A stretch of 64,000 bases of DNA from Winogradskyella immobilis (lineage in GTDB: Bacteria; Bacteroidota; Bacteroidia; Flavobacteriales; Flavobacteriaceae), in the NCBI RefSeq assembly GCF_021887715.1, contig NZ_JAIQXX010000015.1:1-64000 (forward strand), in the 5' to 3' direction. Positions 9,428 to 19,599 of this stretch are shown one piece after another. Positions within the stretch are counted from its first letter, which is position 1. Each line of letters starts with the position of its first letter. The position numbers and the translations under genes are program-made. The notes under the pieces were generated by a model. That model did not search any database. It was not told the DNA's origin and saw nothing but the letters and a program-made list of their open reading frames with translations.

Positions 9428-9530
9428 GACATTAGAATTATATGAAAACTTTGTTAATACAAAACTTTATATAAGATATATAGAATACCTTTAAACTTTC
9501 AAGTTTAACTAACTTATAATACCAACTATT

Positions 9531-12500
9531 ATGATTAGAATTCCTAAGCTAATAAAGCCTTTAGGGTTTTTGACCTTTTTATGCTTTTTAACATTCAGTG
9601 TTACAAGTAACGCTCAAGAAAAAGATTCCTTATCCAATCAAACAAAATTTAAAGATTTACCATTAAAAAGTGGTCGTATTGTTAAATTCAATACTAATGA
9701 AGGCACATGGTTATCTCTAGATATTTCTCCAGACGGAAAAACTATTGTTTTTGATATGTTAGGTGATTTATACACTATTCCTGTTTCAGGAGGAACAGCC
9801 ACACGCATTACAGATGGTATGGCGTTAGATACCAATCCGAGATATAGTCCAGATGGTAAGAGTATTGTTTTTACTTCAGATCGAAGTGGAAATGATAATG
9901 CTTGGACTATGAATTTAGAATCTAAAGAAACGCATCAAGTTACTAAGGATAAAAAAGGGGAAGTACAATCTGCAGAATGGTCACCGGATGGTAATTATAT
10001 TGTTGTAGCAAAAGGAAAACGTACACTACGCCTTCACCTCTATCATAAAGATGGTGGCGGTGGTGCTAGATTAATCACGCAACCTGGAGGATTAAAAACT
10101 ATTGAGCCAGCATTTAGTTATGATGGCAAACTCATTTACTATTCTAGACGAAATGGTGCTTGGAATTATAATGCTCAATTACCACAATATCAAATTAGCA
10201 CATACGATTTAGATACAGGAGATATAGGAACAGTAACTTCTAGATATGGTTCTGCGTTTACTCCAACATTATCTAGTGATGGAAAATGGTTGGTTTATGG
10301 TTCTCGTTATGAGGAGAATACAGGATTAGTTATTAGAGATCTGTCAAATGGTGACGAACGTTGGTTGGCATATCCTGTTCAACGTGATGAGCAAGAATCT
10401 GTTGCTCCTTTAGGTGTTTTACCTGCAATGACTTTTACACCAGATAACCAATCTGTATTAGCGTCATATGGTGGTAAAATTTATAGAATTCCTGTTACTG
10501 GTGGAAATGCTACTGAAATTCCTTTTAATGTTAATGTAGAATTGGCTATAGGTCCAGCATTAGAATTTAAATATCCAATCTCTGATAATAAAGACTTAAT
10601 CGCTAATCAAATTAGAGACGCTAAGCCATCACCAGATGGAAAAGAATTAGTATTCAATGCATTAAATAAAATATATGTAATGAAACTCCCTGATGGAAAA
10701 CCAAAGCGTTTAACATCTATGGATATTATAGAAACACAACCTCGTTGGTCACCAGATGGAAAATCTATCGTATATACTACATGGTCAGAAACTGATGGCG
10801 GACATATTTATAAAGTTGAAAATTCTAATAGAGCAACACCTATTAAATTAACTACTGAATCTGCATTATATGGCACACCAGTTTGGGATGCAGTATCAAA
10901 TAGAATTGTAGCAACTAAAGGAAGCGCACAAAATTTCAGAAATGCTTATTTACGTGGTGCATTTTCAGGTGCTGAAGATTTGGTATGGATTCCTTCTTCA
11001 GGTGGAAACACAACATTTATTGCAAAAACTAATGGTAGAAGAAACCCTCATTTTGTAGATAATGGGGATCGTATTTATTTAAGTAGTCGTCGTGGATTAA
11101 GTTCTATACGATGGGATGGTACAGATGAAAAGCAAATTGTTAGTATTTCTGGTATTGTTACTTTTGGTAGTGCAAATGATGATCATGATCATTCTTATTT
11201 AGAGGATAAAGTTGAAGACCCAGAAGAAAATGCTCAAGGTGCTCGTCCAGTAGAAATCTATATGGCACCGAAAGGTAATAGAGCTATGGCATTAATTAAT
11301 AATGATGTTTATGTAGTAACTATTCCTAAAATAGGAAAAACACCTAATATTTCTGTAGCAAATCCTAAATCATCACAATTCCCATCGTGGAAATTAACAC
11401 AATATGGAGGTGAATTTCCTGCATGGTCTAAAGATGCTAAAAAAGTGCATTGGTCAATAGGTAATGCGCATTTTATATACGATTTAGAAGCAGCAAAACT
11501 TGAAGAAGAGCGTTTAGAAGCAGAGAAAAAAGCGAGAAAAGAAGAATTGTCTAAATTAACTGATGATGAGCGCAAAGCTGAAGAGAAAAAAGATAAAGAA
11601 AAAGCAAAGGATTACGAACCGTATAAGGCAGAAGAGTTAAAATTAAAGGTTGAGATTACTAGAGACATTCCTAAGGGTACAGCATTAATTAAGGGAGCTC
11701 GTATTATTACTATGAATAACGATGAAGTTATTGAAAATGGAGATATTCTCATCGTAGATAATAGAATTAAAGAAGTTGGACCTTCTGGTAGCTTAACTGT
11801 TCCTAATAATGCTGAAATTATAGACGCATCAGGTAAAACAATTATGCCTGGTATGGTTGATACACATTCACATTTGCGTGTCTATGCAGGAATACATAAA
11901 AAACAAGTTTGGTCTTATGCTGCTAATTTAGCTTATGGAGTCACTGCAACAAGAGATCCGCAAACTGGGACTACAGATGTATTAACTTATTTTGATTTGG
12001 TTAAAACAGGTGAAATGTTAGGACCTAGAGCTTACTCTACAGGACCAGGATTAGGATCTTGGGCATATCATCTCAAAAGTTTAGATCATACCAGAGATGC
12101 ATTAAAAAAGTATAGTGAGTATTATAACACCAATACTATTAAAATGTATAATGTTGGTAATCGTCAACACCGTCAATGGGTTATAGAAGCATCTAAGGAA
12201 CAAAAGTTAATGCCAACTACAGAAGGTAGTTTAGATTTTAAACGCAACATGACAGAGTTTTTAGATGGCTATCCAGGACACGAACATTCTTATCCTATTA
12301 CTCCATTGTATAAAGATATTTTAGAAGCTGCCGTACAATCTAAAATTGCTTATACTCCTACTCTATTAGTATCGTATGGTGGTCCTTGGGCTGAGAATTA
12401 TTTCTATTCTAGAGAAAACCCTTATCACGATAAAAAGTTGCAGTACTTTACACCATATACAGATTTGGCAGGTAAATCTCGTCGTCGTCCAGGTTGGTTT

Positions 12501-12929
12501 ATGGATGAAGAACATGTGTTTACAAAACATGCCGAATTTGTAGACGATTTAATAAATGCTGGTGGTCTTGCAGGAGTTGGTAGCCATGGGCAATTACAAG
12601 GTTTAGGATACCACTGGGAATTATGGGCTACAGCATCTGGAACATCAACAGTTAATGCTTTAAAGGCGGCTACCATTTTAGGAGCTCAATCTATAGGATT
12701 AGACGGAGATATTGGCTCTATTGAGGTTGGTAAACTTGCAGATATAGTAATTTTAGACAAGAATCCATTAGATAATATTAGACATACAAACACTGTTTTT
12801 CAAGTGATGAAGAATGGACGTTTATACGATGGAAATACTTTAGATGAAGTGTATCCTAGACAAAAGAAAGCTTCAGGTTTTTGGTGGCAAGAAAAGAAAC
12901 CAGAAGGATTACCAGGTATTAAAAATTAA
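9531..12929 (+). CDS. PD40 propeller-amidohydrolase fusion, exported
   Basis: A 1132-residue exported protein. The signal peptide ends near SNAQ (about residue 29). Residues about 50-640 hold many TolB-like PD40 repeats (SPDGKTIVF, SPDGKSIVFTSD, SPDGNYIVVAK, SPDGKSIVYTT). A charged Glu/Lys coiled segment (about 650-695) links to an amidohydrolase domain (about 710-1110) with the metal motif PGMVDTHSH (His779/His781) and, later, GSHGQLQGLGYHWE and the 'IGSIEVGKLADIVILD' tail. The family probably hydrolyses peptide- or amide-like compounds, with the propeller shaping access. It is followed by two small genes with 12-bp and 2-bp gaps, making a three-gene unit. Confidence 0.92.
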   Translation: MIRIPKLIKPLGFLTFLCFLTFSVTSNAQEKDSLSNQTKFKDLPLKSGRIVKFNTNEGTWLSLDISPDGKTIVFDMLGDLYTIPVSGGTATRITDGMALDTNPRYSPDGKSIVFTSDRSGNDNAWTMNLESKETHQVTKDKKGEVQSAEWSPDGNYIVVAKGKRTLRLHLYHKDGGGGARLITQPGGLKTIEPAFSYDGKLIYYSRRNGAWNYNAQLPQYQISTYDLDTGDIGTVTSRYGSAFTPTLSSDGKWLVYGSRYEENTGLVIRDLSNGDERWLAYPVQRDEQESVAPLGVLPAMTFTPDNQSVLASYGGKIYRIPVTGGNATEIPFNVNVELAIGPALEFKYPISDNKDLIANQIRDAKPSPDGKELVFNALNKIYVMKLPDGKPKRLTSMDIIETQPRWSPDGKSIVYTTWSETDGGHIYKVENSNRATPIKLTTESALYGTPVWDAVSNRIVATKGSAQNFRNAYLRGAFSGAEDLVWIPSSGGNTTFIAKTNGRRNPHFVDNGDRIYLSSRRGLSSIRWDGTDEKQIVSISGIVTFGSANDDHDHSYLEDKVEDPEENAQGARPVEIYMAPKGNRAMALINNDVYVVTIPKIGKTPNISVANPKSSQFPSWKLTQYGGEFPAWSKDAKKVHWSIGNAHFIYDLEAAKLEEERLEAEKKARKEELSKLTDDERKAEEKKDKEKAKDYEPYKAEELKLKVEITRDIPKGTALIKGARIITMNNDEVIENGDILIVDNRIKEVGPSGSLTVPNNAEIIDASGKTIMPGMVDTHSHLRVYAGIHKKQVWSYAANLAYGVTATRDPQTGTTDVLTYFDLVKTGEMLGPRAYSTGPGLGSWAYHLKSLDHTRDALKKYSEYYNTNTIKMYNVGNRQHRQWVIEASKEQKLMPTTEGSLDFKRNMTEFLDGYPGHEHSYPITPLYKDILEAAVQSKIAYTPTLLVSYGGPWAENYFYSRENPYHDKKLQYFTPYTDLAGKSRRRPGWFMDEEHVFTKHAEFVDDLINAGGLAGVGSHGQLQGLGYHWELWATASGTSTVNALKAATILGAQSIGLDGDIGSIEVGKLADIVILDKNPLDNIRHTNTVFQVMKNGRLYDGNTLDEVYPRQKKASGFWWQEKKPEGLPGIKN

Positions 12930-12941
12930 AAAAGATAACTA

Positions 12942-13844
12942 ATGAAACATTATATTTTATGTGTGCTGGTGTTAAGTTTAGCATTCACATCTTGTAAAGA
13001 AAAGACAAAAGAAATCGAAACTACAGTTGAAGATAAACAACTAAGTGCCATAGATTCAAGTTTAAAATCTGCACTAACGCTTTATGCTTCTTTTGATAAT
13101 GGAGTCAATGCTGATTTTGCTTTAGGTGATTCTAAATTATATACGGTATCCAATAGAAAAGCATTAGATTCTGCTGTTGTTGGCCTTCATAAAGAAGGCG
13201 TAAGTTTAGTTGAAGGAAAAGGACGTTATGGTAATGGACTTCAATACGCAGATAAAACCAAAGGTTATATCTATTACCCAAGCTTAAATAATATAGCTTA
13301 TTCTAAAACAGATTGGAGCAGTTCAATCTCATTTTGGTTAAGTTTAGACCCAAATACAGATTTAAAGCCTGGTTTTTGCGATCCGATACAAATTACAGAT
13401 TCTGGTTATAATGATGCTGGTATTTGGGTAGATTTCACAAAAGATAACCCTAGAGACTTTAGGTTAGGTGTTATTGAAGATCGAGTAGCATGGAATCCTA
13501 ATCCTGAAGGATCAGATAATGAAAATGAAAATTTTTATAAAATGTTATACGCTGTTAAAAGTCCACCTTTTGCTAAAGATAAATGGACACATGTAGTTAT
13601 TAACCTATCAGGATTGAACAGTGAACATGGAAAAGCAGAATTATATATGAATGGTGAACTTAAAGGTTCACGTGAAAATATTTCTAACCCGTTTACATGG
13701 GAAATTGAAAAGTCTAATATCTTCTTAGGATTAAGTTATATAGGACTAATGGATGATTTATCTATATACAATAAAGCGTTATCTGCAGACGAAATTACCG
13801 CATTATATAGTTTAGAAAATGGCGTACAAACCTTATTAAATTAA
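12942..13844 (+). CDS. LamG/concanavalin-fold lipoprotein
   Basis: A 300-residue lipoprotein (LAFTSC, lipid Cys18). After a short linker it has one jelly-roll domain of the LamG (laminin G-like) type (about 75-295): SSSISFWLSLDPNTD, KWTHVVINLSG, AELYMNGEL and the closing LMDDLSIYNKALSADEI, which is the usual end of such domains. It should bind carbohydrate or protein ligands outside the cell. It lies 12 bp after the amidohydrolase and 2 bp before the next gene, so it likely works with them. No catalytic residues are apparent. Confidence 0.88.
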   Translation: MKHYILCVLVLSLAFTSCKEKTKEIETTVEDKQLSAIDSSLKSALTLYASFDNGVNADFALGDSKLYTVSNRKALDSAVVGLHKEGVSLVEGKGRYGNGLQYADKTKGYIYYPSLNNIAYSKTDWSSSISFWLSLDPNTDLKPGFCDPIQITDSGYNDAGIWVDFTKDNPRDFRLGVIEDRVAWNPNPEGSDNENENFYKMLYAVKSPPFAKDKWTHVVINLSGLNSEHGKAELYMNGELKGSRENISNPFTWEIEKSNIFLGLSYIGLMDDLSIYNKALSADEITALYSLENGVQTLLN

Positions 13845-13846
13845 TT

Positions 13847-14425
13847 ATGAAAGTATATATATTAACAATTATAGTTTGTTTTTCTTTTTGCACAACAGTT
13901 AATGCTCAAAAAGAGGCGTCATTACTGAACAGTCCTAATGATTGGAGAGCTGAAACTCTTAATTTACCTTTAAGCTTTGCACCAGAATTAGATTACGAAG
14001 GTATTGAATATGTTAGGTTTGCTAAAGGCTGGGGAAATGCAGCTAGTGAAGAGTTTTGGACTTATAAATTTGCTTGGTATTTAGATGTAGATCCTAAGTT
14101 GACTACAGAACGTTTAAATAAAGAGTTAAAGCTTTATTTTGATGGGTTACTAAATGCTGTTGGTAAAGGAAAGGGATTGTCAAAAGAAACAATTATACCT
14201 GCTAAAGCGACTATTGCATATAATAAAGAAAGCGCTTCTTATTTAGGTAATGTAACCATCTTTGATGTGTTTTTTAAAGAAGCATTGCAGACATTAAATG
14301 TGAAAATTACATCGTCGTATTGTGATATTACAAAAAAACACATTGTATATTTTGAATTTTCACCACAACCTTACCAACATAAATTATGGGAAACAATGAA
14401 TAATATTACCATTTTATGTAAATAA
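13847..14425 (+). CDS. Small exported protein, unrecognised
   Basis: A 192-residue protein with a signal peptide (cut near TTVNAQ, about residue 20). I do not recognise the family. It looks like a single alpha/beta domain with an aromatic-rich stretch (WGNAASEEFWTYKFAWYLD) and a conserved-looking FEFSP near the end. The start lies 2 bp after the LamG gene stop, so it is co-translated with the amidohydrolase unit, and a strong terminator follows 16 bp after its stop. Confidence 0.75.
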   Translation: MKVYILTIIVCFSFCTTVNAQKEASLLNSPNDWRAETLNLPLSFAPELDYEGIEYVRFAKGWGNAASEEFWTYKFAWYLDVDPKLTTERLNKELKLYFDGLLNAVGKGKGLSKETIIPAKATIAYNKESASYLGNVTIFDVFFKEALQTLNVKITSSYCDITKKHIVYFEFSPQPYQHKLWETMNNITILCK

Positions 14426-14440
14426 AGAAAAATATACTCT

Positions 14441-14488
14441 ATAAATAAAAGCTCGTGTTTCTTTTAAGAAACTCGAGCTTTTATTTAT
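14441..14488. terminator. Bidirectional rho-independent terminator
   Basis: A 21-bp stem (14441-14461 with 14468-14488) with one mismatch and the 6-nt loop TTTTAA. The base is A-rich on the left and T-rich on the right, so it can end transcription both of the plus-strand amidohydrolase unit and of the minus-strand DUF4251 gene converging on it. Confidence 0.85.
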
Positions 14489-14503
14489 GATATGCAATTA
14501 TGG

Positions 14504-15082
14504 TTACGATTTTATTTTCTCCTCTAAAGGCCTAATCTTGCCTTCATATCTAATTGCTTGACGATTATTACTATTTACATTTAATGTTGCTCTTCCACTA
14601 GCAGTAATAACAAAATGGTATCGAAGTTGATCTTCTTTATCTTTACTTGTAAACTTAATTTCTACTCTATGTTTAGCGTCATTGTATTCGACTTTATATT
14701 TCTCTATAGTGCCTTCAAATTCAAGCCCTCTACTGGTTCTACTATTGGCTGTAACTCTAAATACACGCCCAAAATATGGCAAAAAGACCTTAGCATCTTT
14801 TACATTTAACTTTACGAAATTAGAATTTCCACTTAAGTCTACCCTATTTCCTGTAAAGGGTGTGCTTCCACTAGAAAGATTTAAACGTGTAATATCACCG
14901 CTAAGAGGAAATGCCCAATTGGCTTCAAATTCAAATTTATTAGATTCTACAAGCTGTTTAGTTTTATTGTAATTAGCTTTTAAAGTCTCCTTTTTTAATG
15001 CTTTTTTTTCTGCTCTTGTTTGTGATACTACTAAATTTAAACTGAACATTATCCCTACTAAAACTAAAATATATTTTTTCAT
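14504..15082 (-). CDS. DUF4251 exported protein
   Basis: A 192-residue protein with a signal peptide (ending LVVSQ, about residue 21), then a Lys/Glu-rich helix (EKKALKKETLKANYNK) and a beta-barrel-like domain. It matches DUF4251: NKFEFEANWAFPLSG, VDLSGNSNFVKLNVKDAKVFLPYFGR and a VEIKFTSKDKEDQL strand. The family is common in Bacteroidota and has no established function. It is convergent with the amidohydrolase unit and followed by the shared terminator. Confidence 0.88.
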   Translation of the reverse strand: MKKYILVLVGIMFSLNLVVSQTRAEKKALKKETLKANYNKTKQLVESNKFEFEANWAFPLSGDITRLNLSSGSTPFTGNRVDLSGNSNFVKLNVKDAKVFLPYFGRVFRVTANSRTSRGLEFEGTIEKYKVEYNDAKHRVEIKFTSKDKEDQLRYHFVITASGRATLNVNSNNRQAIRYEGKIRPLEEKIKS

Positions 15083-15176
15083 AACTCAACGATATTATTT
15101 TAAAGATAATTAAACATTTTTGTACTTCTTAATTATTTAGCATTTTTAACGTTCTACTATATTAGTTGTCAACTAT

Positions 15177-16568
15177 TTATTTAATAAGTATTGTGTTAGG
15201 ATATGCGGCTTTCCACCCAAACCAAAAGGCATTAAAAGAATGTAATCGTTTTAAAATTTTGCCTTTACTATTTTCTAAGTGATTTTCATGAATGTTCCAT
15301 TTTACCCCATTATTGTCTGTAGCAATAGTAGATCCATCATAATCTACAATGTCAATATTTTCAGTAAAGAAAACACGATTTGCACCAGACTTATCAGTAA
15401 GTACAACAAACTTTCGTCCCTCAATTTCACTTTTATAGATCGGATGCTTTTTTAAATATTTTGTTGAAATTGCTATAGAATTATCAGATATTTCTGGTAA
15501 ACGAATAGCTAATATGGATTGTTTATATTTTACTGAACGATCTGGTGATGGTACATTAAACATTAAATCGTCGGTTGAAAAATAATTTTTGTAAGCTACA
15601 CCTTCGCCATAATCCCTAGAAAAACCTGTATTTAAATCTAACACTGTTGTTTCTGGATGTCTTGCTTTCCATTCACCCCAAGTGGTTGTTACAACGCTCA
15701 AATATTCAAGCTGAATGTCTTTACCTACTAGTGGTCCAACAACTGGTTTTCCCCAAATTGTATTCCATAGGGATTGTGTCTTTTTATCATACATCAATTT
15801 ATTAGATCTGTATAAAAAACCACTTGTGCCTAATTGATATTGCGTGCCATTAAGTTCTGTTTTGTATAGTATAACTGTGCCGCATAATGTGCAATAAACA
15901 CCTGCAACAGGAATACCTCCAACAGTATCCGTAAACATTTCGTGCCATGCCAATATGCGTTTGGGGTAAGCTCTAAAATCACCATTAACTTCAATTCCAA
16001 AAACAACATTATCATCGTCTAAATAATCAGCATCTTTAGCAGAAATCATTGTTGGGTTTCGTAACGGCGGTATTCCATCTTGCCTAACTCCTCCCCATCT
16101 TATTTCATCTAATCTAATAGTTCGTTTGTCTTGCCTATCGGAAAAATATCTTGGGAAATGTCTATCTATTCTACTATGTATTTGCGCTTTAAATTTATGA
16201 TAGTAAGGTGCTAATTTTTCGTCTTTAGACCAAATCCACTCATACCAACGGTTAAAATCTAAACCATAGTTTTTACCTGTTTTTTTGTGCAATAGGTCAA
16301 GTAATTTAAAATCACTTTTAGTAGAACGCGAAAAATAAAGCAACTCCAAAACCATAATTTCAAATTCTGGTTTCCAGTTGCTTTCTATATATTTAATAGC
16401 TTTTAGTGACTCAGATTCATTATCTGATGTCATTACTTTTAAAAAATTTGCGTACTCTATAACTTCATTTTTACCTGAATTGTCTGACTGCTGTGAAAAT
16501 AGCATAACAGTCCAAAAAGTAATAATTATAAAGCACACAAGTTTTATTCTGGATATGCTATATTTCAT
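15177..16568 (-). CDS. DUF3179 domain protein, exported
   Basis: A 463-residue protein with an N-terminal signal or anchor segment (about 8-27). Residues about 150-460 match DUF3179: GIEVNGDFRAYPKRILAWHE, PVAGVYCTLCGTVILY, LGTSGFLYRSNKLMYDK, SLWNTIWGKPVVG and TTWGEWKARHPETTVL. The CxxC in CTLCGT (in a highly conserved block) suggests a redox or metal role, but the function of the family is not established. It is monocistronic by spacing (62 bp to the upstream peroxiredoxin gene, same strand). Confidence 0.88.
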   Translation of the reverse strand: MKYSISRIKLVCFIIITFWTVMLFSQQSDNSGKNEVIEYANFLKVMTSDNESESLKAIKYIESNWKPEFEIMVLELLYFSRSTKSDFKLLDLLHKKTGKNYGLDFNRWYEWIWSKDEKLAPYYHKFKAQIHSRIDRHFPRYFSDRQDKRTIRLDEIRWGGVRQDGIPPLRNPTMISAKDADYLDDDNVVFGIEVNGDFRAYPKRILAWHEMFTDTVGGIPVAGVYCTLCGTVILYKTELNGTQYQLGTSGFLYRSNKLMYDKKTQSLWNTIWGKPVVGPLVGKDIQLEYLSVVTTTWGEWKARHPETTVLDLNTGFSRDYGEGVAYKNYFSTDDLMFNVPSPDRSVKYKQSILAIRLPEISDNSIAISTKYLKKHPIYKSEIEGRKFVVLTDKSGANRVFFTENIDIVDYDGSTIATDNNGVKWNIHENHLENSKGKILKRLHSFNAFWFGWKAAYPNTILIK

Positions 16569-16630
16569 AACGTTTTTTTATTCAGTCGTTTTTGTAAAAA
16601 TGAGCTAACAATAAAAACACTAAAAGTATG

Positions 16631-17266
16631 CTAAAGTGCCGTTAAAACTTCAGAAGGATCAGCACGCAACTTATAATCTTCTTGTAAATAATCGTAAGAA
16701 ATTGTACCGTCTTGTTCTATAATATATGTGGCCGCTATAGGCAACTCTTGATTTGTATTGTTTTGATTGGTATCTAAATCAATTCCAAATTTTTTATATA
16801 AATTCTGAAGCGTTTCTGGCAATTGAAATACTAAACCCAAATCTTTTGCTGTTTTATTATTAGTGTCTGAAAGCACTTCAAATGATAATTCATTTTTCTC
16901 TGCGGTAGACAATGAATTATCTGGGGTTTCTGGACTAATAGCGATTAACTTTGCCCCTTTAGCTTCTATTTCTGGTAAAGCATTTTGAAATGCTTTTAAT
17001 TCTAAATTGCAATATGGACACCAACCACCTCTATAGAATGTAAGGACTACTCTATTGTCTTTTAGTACTTCGCTTAAATTTACCGTTTTGCCTGTTGCGT
17101 TTGGCAAACTAATTTCTGGAATTTTCGCTCCTTTCTTTGTTGCTTTATCTAAAATTGAAGATTGTACTAATTCGTCAATGGCTGATTGCATAGTTTCTTG
17201 TGCTATTCCTGGATGACGCAGTTTGCTGCCTTCTGCTAAATCTTTTAATTGTTGTGTAAGTGTCAT
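16631..17266 (-). CDS. Peroxiredoxin-like AhpC/TSA family protein
   Basis: A 211-residue thioredoxin-fold protein. I start it at the ATG at 17266 (MTLTQQLKDL), not at the upstream non-ATG codon of the same frame, because homologues begin this way and the upstream residues are not protein-like. The active site is GGWCPYCNLEL (Cys83/Cys86), which resembles thioredoxin CxxC more than classic AhpC. It probably reduces peroxides or acts as a thiol oxidoreductase in the cytoplasm; no signal peptide is seen. Confidence 0.88.
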   Translation of the reverse strand: MTLTQQLKDLAEGSKLRHPGIAQETMQSAIDELVQSSILDKATKKGAKIPEISLPNATGKTVNLSEVLKDNRVVLTFYRGGWCPYCNLELKAFQNALPEIEAKGAKLIAISPETPDNSLSTAEKNELSFEVLSDTNNKTAKDLGLVFQLPETLQNLYKKFGIDLDTNQNNTNQELPIAATYIIEQDGTISYDYLQEDYKLRADPSEVLTAL

Positions 17267-17370
17267 TTTATATGTAAAAGTTAAAACAATTAGGTCTTGA
17301 AAATGCACAAAAGCTTACAATACTAACTCTAGAGATGATTTGTTTCGTAATCATTTTACATTTTAATCAT

Positions 17371-17378
17371 TACGTTTG
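17371..17378 (+). promoter_or_regulatory. Bacteroidota -7 element (TACGTTTG)
   Basis: An exact TAnnTTTG match ending 10 nt before the DUF1853 start, which would give a leader of only a few bases. The nearest TTTG upstream (17339-17342) is farther than the usual spacing. Confidence 0.38.
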
Positions 17379-17388
17379 TATTTAATAC

Positions 17389-18204
17389 ATGAATAATCAA
17401 ATAGAATTACAATATCACGGGTTTATTAACACTCCTTCGCTTTGGGCGAATAATGATATATATGGTTTAAATCAATTTAAATTTGAGAACTATTATAGAA
17501 AAATAAATAATCTAAAACAGTTTAATGCCAATAGATTAGGTAAACGTGTCGAGCAGTTTGTGGTTTTTCACCTTAATCTTTTAGAAGATATAAATATTAT
17601 AGACAAGAATATTCAAATCAAAAAGGATAAGCGAACTATCGGAGAACTAGATTTACTACTTTTAAATAAAAACCAAGCCACTCATATAGAAATTATTTAT
17701 AAATTCTATTTATATGATACTTCTATAGATTCAAGGAATCAATTAGACAAATGGATTGGTCCAAATAAAAAGGACACTTTAATTTATAAACTCAAAAAAT
17801 TAAAAGAGAAACAACTTCCATTAATTAATCATCCTAACAGTAAACGATTATTAGAAAACTACTTTGTTTCAGCTAAAAATATTGAACAACATGTATGCTT
17901 TAAGGCACAATTATTCATTCCTTATAAAACAAATCAAATTGATATATCACCACTGAATACTTCCTGTATTAAAGGGTTTTATATTCCTTATAGTCAATTA
18001 GATCGATTAAAGAATTGCATGTTTTATATTCCTAAGAAATTAGATTGGTTAATAGAGCCGCATCTTAAAGTTGATTGGATGAGTTTTGATGCATCAAAAA
18101 TTGAAATGAATATGTATATAGGACAATTGCGTTCTCCGCTATGTTGGTTAAGGTCTAAAAACAATACATTGCAAAAATGTTTTGTTACATTTTGGGAAAA
18201 TTGA
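17389..18204 (+). CDS. DUF1853 family protein (PD-(D/E)XK-like)
   Basis: A 271-residue cytoplasmic protein matching DUF1853: RLGKRVEQFVVFHLN, then RTIGELDLLLL, a THIEIIYKFYLYD strand and WIGPNKKDTL. The E...ELD...ExxYK arrangement is the nuclease-fold signature of PD-(D/E)XK proteins, so a DNA-related role is possible, but none is proven. It begins a plus-strand run with a GH113-like gene 30 bp later and an RluE-like gene. Confidence 0.85.
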   Translation: MNNQIELQYHGFINTPSLWANNDIYGLNQFKFENYYRKINNLKQFNANRLGKRVEQFVVFHLNLLEDINIIDKNIQIKKDKRTIGELDLLLLNKNQATHIEIIYKFYLYDTSIDSRNQLDKWIGPNKKDTLIYKLKKLKEKQLPLINHPNSKRLLENYFVSAKNIEQHVCFKAQLFIPYKTNQIDISPLNTSCIKGFYIPYSQLDRLKNCMFYIPKKLDWLIEPHLKVDWMSFDASKIEMNMYIGQLRSPLCWLRSKNNTLQKCFVTFWEN

Positions 18205-18234
18205 CACTAATAGTTAAAATATGTTATAAGATCA

Positions 18235-19599
18235 ATGATTAAAAAATACATATCCCCATTTATTAAAAGCTATATTTTAGCTTGGTTAATTGCATTTCTA
18301 TTAGTAATAAGCAGTGTGTTTTTAAGCTCAATATCATTTACTGAAGCTTTTAAAAATTTTGTTGAATTATTATCTTATTCGCAATTTATAATAGGTGTTC
18401 ATATATTAAGTGTTGTTTTATTTATACTGTTTTTAATTATTCTGTATTTCAAAGGAGTTTTTAAAACAAAAGGAGTCAAAACTATGGGTAAGCAAATTTT
18501 TGTAAAGGTTATGCTACCTATTCTACTTATACTTTTAATTTATAATGCTACAGTATATGTAAACACCAATGAAAACTATAAATTTAAATGGGATTATACG
18601 GTTGAAAACAAATCGGGCAATTCTAAAGATTTGTATGTAAAAGACGGGAAGCATCGTGGAATGAGTGTGTTTGGTTGGGGACGTAATTCTAACAAAGGAA
18701 TAGATACACTTGTAAAAAACAATGTAGAATGGGTTGCTGTAGTTCCTTTTACGTATCAAAAAAACGAAACTACCATAGCTATGACAACTCCTGATGTTAT
18801 AGGTCAATGGTCTAGAAGAGATTCTATATTTATTAATAGTATAAAAACAATTCATAGTAAAAAAATGCATGTTATGCTTAAACCCCATTTATGGATGAGT
18901 GAAGGTTGGCGTTCAAATATTACTTTAAATTCAGATAGTGAATGGGATACTTGGTTTGCTTCCTATAGGTCAAATATGCTTCATTATGCACAAATGGGAG
19001 AAAAATATAATGTAGAGTTATTATGTATTGGTACAGAACTAAAAACATCTCTAAAAAAGCAACCAAAGAAATGGTTACAATTAATTAAAGAGATAAAAAC
19101 CATTTACCACGGAAAATTAACTTACGCATCTAATTGGGATGGAGAATACAAAAATGTTGAATTTTGGAATCAAATGGATTACATAGGAATACAGGCCTAT
19201 TTTCCACTAACGGAAAATGAAAATCCAAATTTAGAGACTATTATTTCAGGGTGGAATAAACATATTAAAACGTTAGAAAGTTTATCAATAACATATGATA
19301 AGCCTATTTTATTTACAGAGGTTGGATATAGAAGTGATGCATCTAGCACTATTAAACCCTGGGAATGGTCTGAGTTTACGAGTGTGTTAACTAAAAAAAA
19401 GTCTGATGAAACTCAATTATTGGCCTTTGAAGCTATGTTTAAAACATTATGGGATAAAGAATGGTTTAAAGGCGCTTATATTTGGGAATGGGATAATCGT
19501 ACGCAACCAGATTCTAAATATATGAGTCTAAATTTTTCACCACGTTATAAACCTGCTCAAAATGTAATAGCAAAATGGTATGGTAAATCTATAAAATGA
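18235..19599 (+). CDS. Membrane-anchored GH113-like glycoside hydrolase
   Basis: A 454-residue protein with three N-terminal transmembrane helices (about 11-30, 46-72, 88-107) and a TIM-barrel catalytic domain (about 135-450), placing the barrel in the periplasm if the N-terminus is inside. The barrel resembles the GH113 / GTA-like family (beta-mannanase type): HVMLKPHLWM, LLCIGTEL with probable acid/base Glu268, DYIGIQAYFPL, and LFTEVGYRS with probable nucleophile Glu362, then GAYIWEWDN. Substrate is inferred to be a beta-linked mannose-type glycan, unproven. Its stop codon overlaps the next start by 4 bp (ATGA), so the two are translationally coupled. Confidence 0.85.
   Translation: MIKKYISPFIKSYILAWLIAFLLVISSVFLSSISFTEAFKNFVELLSYSQFIIGVHILSVVLFILFLIILYFKGVFKTKGVKTMGKQIFVKVMLPILLILLIYNATVYVNTNENYKFKWDYTVENKSGNSKDLYVKDGKHRGMSVFGWGRNSNKGIDTLVKNNVEWVAVVPFTYQKNETTIAMTTPDVIGQWSRRDSIFINSIKTIHSKKMHVMLKPHLWMSEGWRSNITLNSDSEWDTWFASYRSNMLHYAQMGEKYNVELLCIGTELKTSLKKQPKKWLQLIKEIKTIYHGKLTYASNWDGEYKNVEFWNQMDYIGIQAYFPLTENENPNLETIISGWNKHIKTLESLSITYDKPILFTEVGYRSDASSTIKPWEWSEFTSVLTKKKSDETQLLAFEAMFKTLWDKEWFKGAYIWEWDNRTQPDSKYMSLNFSPRYKPAQNVIAKWYGKSIK

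Noticed and set aside
12942-14425. Type IX secretion cargo
   Set aside because: No C-terminal T9SS sorting domain was seen in these or other exported proteins of the window.
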